Part shown: positions 58,581-64,000 of the stretch, one piece after another
Numbering within the stretch: position 1 is the first letter of the stretch
Layout of the letters: the number at the start of each line of letters is the position of its first letter
Assembly (NCBI GenBank): GCA_907165065.1
Contig: OU015523.1
Coordinates: forward strand, 42,955,702-43,019,701
Length of the DNA: 64,000 bases
Reading direction: 5' to 3'
DNA from: Caprimulgus europaeus
Taxonomy: Eukaryota; Chordata; Aves; Caprimulgiformes; Caprimulgidae
Notes under the pieces: model-generated
The model's database searches: none
What the model was told of the DNA's origin: nothing
The model's input: the letters and a program-made list of their open reading frames with translations, nothing else
Position numbers and translations under genes: made by a program

Positions 58581-60187
58581 TCTCAGCTGAGGCACAAGGT
58601 CAAAAGGATTATAGACAATTAAAAACATCTTAATCCCCATTAAATGGCGGTGAGTCACTGAGGAATATGAAGGGCAGACAAAACGCTTTTGCAAGGAGAC
58701 AAACAGATAGGGAGAGGCTCTGTGGGAAAACCTAGAGGTGTCTGGTCCTTCCAAGGTCCTCATGCAGGGGACAGAGTGGCACCTTAAAAATTATTTAATT
58801 TTGTTTTAAAAAGGTATTTTTTACCATAGTGATTTTTGCACAAAACCCAAGATTTTAAAGACACTGCCTACTCATCACATTATTCATTACGCCTCGCCCT
58901 CAGCGGGAACGGCACTTCTAGATGGGAGCTGCCATAAAGCATGCAGAACACTCCAGAGTTAATAGCTAAAAACTACAAGCCAGGAATGACAGCTTCATAC
59001 AGTCATATCCCAGGTCGCGCCTGCATGTGGGAAAGTGCATGGTTAGCATCTGAGTCAGAAAATGGCTAAGACCTGGGAGGAAGAGGAGGAGAAAACTATT
59101 TTCAAGGCTGGATAACTCGAGGATGCTTTTCATATGTCAGTTATGATAATACCTATGAGGTGGGCATTTAGAAGTGTCAATGTTTCTAGAGTATAAAAAA
59201 ATTTTAAAGAGGAACTGATGTGTTTATGCATCATGGAAACATACAGAACTCTCTTATTCAGGAGAAAACAAAATGCTAGGGGTTTGGCAGTGCTGTTGCT
59301 TTGATGTGCCATCCCACAAGCTAAACTTACCCTTTAGGCAAAGATCTTCTGAAACCCTCCAGGGTGGATTGTTTCTCAATTGCACGTCTTGTTAAGTTTC
59401 CTTAAGAGTACTTGATAACTAGCTACTGCCAGACAAAAGATGTTAAGAGTAGCTGGCCTGTTGTTTTAATACAAGAACAAATCTTCCAGTCCCCAGAATC
59501 TATGATTGCCTGACAGAAATGAGAATGTAACACCCTCAAAATGGTTAGCAAATGAAGTGAGGAAAACCATTGTTTCAGATTGAATTTTTAGCCTACAATT
59601 CTGTCATGGGTAGGTATAAAAGAACATATTTTATTCTGTCTGCGGCTATCATAAAATCAAATTATTTTTGTGTTGTCCAAGCTTTTTTTCAAAGAAAGTA
59701 ATAAGGAAGAAATGATGGGGCTGGGGAAGAACTTGTGCATCTTTTCTATTCCAAGCTCTCGGGTGAATCATAGTCACACATGTCTGAGTAATCAATTTCA
59801 CTAGTACATTTCCCAAACTCCCCAGCTGTAACTACGACAACGCAGTTAGACATTGAAAATGTCTTTAAAAAAAAAAGAAAATAATTCAATTCATCCAGCT
59901 CCTTTACACCCTGTGAAGAGTAATTAAATGCCTCTTAATCAAAGTAGCAATAGATAACCTTCTAGCACTGCAGTGACCCTTGCAAAGTAGACATGAGGCC
60001 CACAGGGGCAAGCTATGTGTTCTGTCTCCAGCCTATTGCTTTGTAATCATTCTATAATTAAGGAATGCTGTCAAAAATGGTATGTTACCTTGTAATTAAA
60101 GACAGTACTAAAGCATAAATATAAACATACATACTTTTGTGTAGATGGGTAGATGTGCATGGAAGATATTAGTCTTAGCCATTTTTT
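58581..60187. other. Noncoding stretch, nothing secure
   Basis: No gene or repeat was recognised. A CpG-containing block at about 58885-59040 stands out from AT-rich surroundings and could be constrained. Nothing else is notable. Confidence 0.45.
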
Positions 60188-60743
60188 GACAAGGGGTGTC
60201 CCTCAGGGGTTCGTATTGGGACTGGTGCTATTTAACATCTTTGTAAGCAACATGGACAGGGGGATTGAGTGCACCCTCAGCAAGTTTGCTGATGACCCCA
60301 AGCTGTGTCATTTGGTTGACACGCTGGAGAGAAGGGATGCCATCTGGAGGGACCTTGACAGGCTTGAGAGGTGGGACTGCTAACCTCATGAAGTTCAACA
60401 AGGCCAAATGCAAGGTTCTGCACCTGGGTCAGGGCAACCCCAAACATAAATACAGGCTGGGCAGAGAATGGATCGAGAGCAGCCTTGAGGAGAAGGACTT
60501 AGGGGTGCTGGTAGATGAGAAGCTGAACATGAGCCAGCAATGTGCACTTGCAGCCCAGAAGGCCAATAACCGTATCCTGGGCCGCACCAAGAGAAGTGTG
60601 GCCAGCAGGTCAAGGAAGGTGATTCTGCCTCTCTACTCTCCTCTGGTGACACCCCACCTGGAGTACGGTGTCATGGCAGGAGAGTTGGAACTAGATGATC
60701 TTTAAAGTCCCTTCCAACCCATACCACTTTATGATTGTGTGAT
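60188..60743 (+). mobile_element. CR1 LINE, RT fragment with internal deletion
   Basis: The sense copy starts inside RT motif B (GVPQGFVLG). It has [18 protein letters not shown], with FADD intact but the usual T changed to P, then a [19 protein letters not shown] block, [16 protein letters not shown], and [20 protein letters not shown]. At about 60670 it jumps from the codons for PHLEYGV straight to the 3' UTR end (TTGGAACTAGATGATC, CCCTTCCAACCCATACC), so several hundred bp are missing. A frameshift near 60375 also breaks the frame. It ends in a decayed TTTATGATTGTGTGAT octamer pair. Confidence 0.93.
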
Positions 60744-63700
60744 ACCTAATTCTGCCAGTAAAGGATACCTCAATTCTGGCATTTCCTCGCTTTGGAACGC
60801 TTGTTTTTTCAGCTGTTAGTTTTGCTTTTATCTCACTTACATAGCACAGGGGAGACCACCAAGTTGCAGCAGGTCTATGTGCCCGGAACAATAGGTGATG
60901 CAAGAGGACAGCACAGAGCCCACAGACAGGAAATGTCTCTCTGCTGATGACTCCACCACCACTTTTTGCTGTGACCTTGGGACGCATCCCCTCTCTCCTG
61001 GCGAATCCACCTCTGCAACAGGGGCAGCGCAGATTGCGTCTAGCCAAGCTCCCGTGAAACAGCTGTGCTGCTTTGGCCTCAGAGGGTGCTGTTCTCCTTC
61101 AAGCCTTTGCCCAGTGTCCTCCAATAATCTGGGGAGAGTTGTGTAGGCCTGACTGGTGAATAACACAGTCTGAAAATAGGAAACAGAAAATGAGGCAGTA
61201 AAAGAATCAGTTTTGAACTGGAAGAGGGGAAAACCAGAGAACTTAGTTTTCTTTCCATACATAAATAAGTCTTGAAATTTTGAGAAAGTTCTATACTAGA
61301 CTGAATATATTAAGGTACGCTACCCATGTTTATTGGTTTCTGCTGTTTGTGGGAAGTCATCCATAGCTGCTAAGTATAGCTAATGGCTGTTACTTAACAT
61401 TATCTGCCAGACAGAGAATCATCCAAAGCTAATGCCAGAACTAAACAGACCTGATTCTTTGCAACTGGCACTTGTGCTCTCCTGAATTCATTATCATTCG
61501 CTTAACCATGTACCTCAAGTAAAACACTGAATTCATATTATATGAATCAAGCAGAAAGCTGATTAAATGCTTATCAGTACCAAAGAGACATTTTGCTACA
61601 GCAACAAATGTTATTACCCACTGCTGTCCTTGGGTCAGGAGAATTTCAAAGTTATATGGTTATTAACCAATTTATTTTTTCCATTTTCCTGTTTCTCTTC
61701 AGTATAAATTTACTATTGTGACAATTAACATCCATAGACGTTTTTTGTTATATTCTGCAAGAATTTTAGTACAAGAATACTTATTTACAAAAATGAAATG
61801 CTTCTCTGGTAAATAACAGGTAAAATTAAAGTCTTTCTCTATATCTAATATTTTTTAAGGCTATACTGATCAGTTAAAATACCTTCTGAGATTATTTTCT
61901 GTCAATCCAGAATGATTTTAGTGGCCTTCATGAATTCTTTTGGAGAATGTAAGTTGCCTTGAGGGAGGAAAAAACTTATTTCACTGGGAACCATTTAAGC
62001 CAAAAGAGAAATCTAGATATGCAGTAGTATTTGAATTAACTTCTCCTCTTTTAATTGCAGTTGTATCTTCCTCTTCCCCATGAATCAGTATGGGGAGACA
62101 TCATTAACTTAGCGTTTCCAGAGGAAGCAACACAGTGTATGTTTGTGTGTGCACATCCACATGACCCTCTCTGCATAAACAGTCCATATCAGAGTAGACT
62201 GAAGTACATGATAGGTAGAAGAATTCATCTCTTGATATTGTCTTCTGTTACTAATTATGTCAGGTAATAACTTTCATAGAAAGAATATCGTTTTCAGAAA
62301 TTAAAAAGAAAAATTATGTATTTTTTACTTAGGAAGTCCCGTTATTGCCTACTCTGGCAAAAAGCCATTTTACACAATGCTTTTTCCATTCAATTTTTTA
62401 AATGAGGGACACTCATACGTCTTTTTTATAGAACTCTGTACAGAATGACTTCAAAGCCCACAAAAGCCAGGTAGAGCTGGTAACTGTTTAGGATGATTTT
62501 GCATCAAGATTATGCTTAAAATACTGAATTTTATCTAAATTTATTTTGCCTTCTATACACCTTTTCTGTAACAGATATGTGATGAAACTTTATGATAGAG
62601 CTATTGTAAACTCCACATAGATAAAGGAAAGATAAAAAAATTAAAAAGCAGAAGAATAACCTACTTCAGAAATAGAGATATCACGTTAGATACACAATAC
62701 ACCATTCTCATTATCACCATTATTCATAGGGATGACTCACACCAACTGATGTGTGTTTATTTGAATTCTATTTCCATTTATTGTTCTCTGCAGATTCAGA
62801 GGTGATGAGGTGACAGTATGTCTGCTTTCTTTTATACATTGATTAAAAAAGGAAAAAAGAATCTGCCTCATTTCTATGAGCAAGTAAGCATAAAATGCTT
62901 GTCTGTATTTCTTATGCATTAAAGAATCTGCACAGGGTCATGAGCAGTCAGCATTTACCCAAGCCCACTGATGTGTGGGTGTTTCCAGAAGCACTTCCAT
63001 TAGCTTTATGGTAAATTATAGACACAAATCTCTGTATATGCTCAACAGAAGTTTAGGCACCTATTGTCAAAGAGTGGAAAAAAATTTGACCAAACCATAC
63101 CAGACATAGACTTTACTTGGTTGCACTTTAAAATGATATTCTGATCAATAACCAAAATCACTCTTACTTCCATGCATTGGGATGATCTGTACTTGTTTGT
63201 TCCTCACTTCCTATTACAATTCAGGAGTCATGCAGCTAATAGCATAGTGTCAGAAAGGGAAAAATTACTACAGTTTGTTCATCTTTTATTCACATGTGCT
63301 CTGTGATATTTTGTTGTTTAAATTATAAACAGTCATTTTATGCATCTAACTCCTTGACATAGATCAGGAATTTACATGTAGAACTGGCACTTTGCATGTG
63401 CATCCACCCTTCATTAAAGGAGGTCTTTACTTCAGGTGGCAATGGATGTCTGATTCAGGTAGCAGAAGAATAAAAAGAGGGTTTTTTCTGTTATTTTGCC
63501 TAGACAGAAGATCAAAGGTCAAGTCCCATATTCCTACATTCATGTTGGACTTATCTAGAAATTGTCCCAGATTTCTTCATACATTTAGAACTTACCTAGA
63601 AATTACATCTGTTCTCTGCATCTGATGAGTTTGATTGTGTTTGTGGTTTTTATTGTCAATCTGGCAGTCCAATCCATTTTGTAAGAAGTTGGCATCTTAT

Positions 63701-64000
63701 TATGACTTTTCCCTAAAAATGAAAAACAGGTAAAGCATCCAAGATGATAATTCAGTTAATCAATATTACAGGGCAGTAGAAGCCTTGGTTTAGCACAGAC
63801 AACATGGCTGTTTCTCCTCATGTTTCTCCTCTTTTTCATCCTCAACACGGCTGTTTTCAGGAAGTCATTTCTTGACTTTCCACATGCACTACAGAGGAAA
63901 CATGAATTTAGGGCTCTGAACATCACCCCAAGAGCTGTACTCTGAAAAGGTTTATGCTAGGATGCTTACACTGCATTGGCTAAATGCTTTATGGGATCTA
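60744..64000. other. Noncoding stretch to window end
   Basis: 3.3 kb without a supported gene. A GC-richer patch at 60840-61150 has open frames on both strands (up to 141 codons) of no recognisable family. A near-duplicate segment, GGACTTATCTAGAAATT and GAACTTACCTAGAAATT, lies at about 63547-63605. The right edge shows no element running out of the window. Confidence 0.45.

Noticed and set aside
60837..61262. 141-codon minus-strand frame as a protein gene
   Set aside because: It lies in a GC-rich patch with open frames on both strands, no recognisable motif and no splice context.
1..64000. tRNA, rRNA or bacterial-type gene clusters
   Set aside because: No cloverleaf with A/B boxes, no rRNA core sequence and no operon-like spacing was seen. 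Retroelement content marks the DNA as avian nuclear.

Overview
The window reads as vertebrate, specifically avian, genomic DNA. It is AT-rich and non-operonic, and it has no long uninterrupted coding region. It is densely marked by CR1 LINE copies (3' ends built on ATTCTRTG-type octamers, RT motif FADD) and by solo LTRs of endogenous retroviruses, of types I know as abundant in songbird-like genomes. A passerine or other neoavian bird is the best guess. That is inference; no species can be read from the sequence.

Layout. 1-6.0 kb is mostly unique sequence holding a 1.15-kb solo LTR (694-1847) and a possible minus-strand exon (2933-3070). 6.0-7.4 kb holds two CR1 remnants, one young 3' end and one very old RT relic. 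10.1-10.7 kb is a second LTR family with a perfect 5-bp target duplication. 13-18 kb is unique sequence with a conserved-element candidate (15.56-15.79 kb) and a protein-like terminal-exon candidate (17782-17940, minus). 18.6-21.1 kb has a deleted LTR relic and a second copy of the first LTR family (19918-21069) with a perfect 5-bp duplication. 21.7-25.0 kb holds a tandem repeat, the longest CR1 here (21940-24211, end of the endonuclease plus RT, broken by stops) and an opposite-strand CR1 3' end. 25-39 kb is largely featureless apart from an ancient CR1 (about 32.33-33.45 kb) and an enhancer-like block near 37.4 kb. 39-51 kb carries three minus-strand CR1 3' ends, an ancient CR1 relic and another solo LTR (47019-47634). 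55.9-58.6 kb holds two degenerate pieces of an old amniote repeat whose ends resemble mutated hammerhead-ribozyme cores. 60.19-60.74 kb is an internally deleted CR1. The rest is unique noncoding sequence.

No confirmed host gene lies in the window. It behaves like a gene desert or a long intron whose recognisable content is dead retroelements. The retroelements share machinery: CR1 copies were inserted by their own ORF2-type endonuclease/RT and are nearly all 5'-truncated. The LTRs are left over after LTR-LTR recombination removed proviral interiors, and their 5-bp duplications favour ERVL-type integration. The points most worth checking are the hammerhead-like relics, the conserved irregular repeat array inside the 1.15-kb LTR family, the candidate exons, and the two conserved-element candidates.
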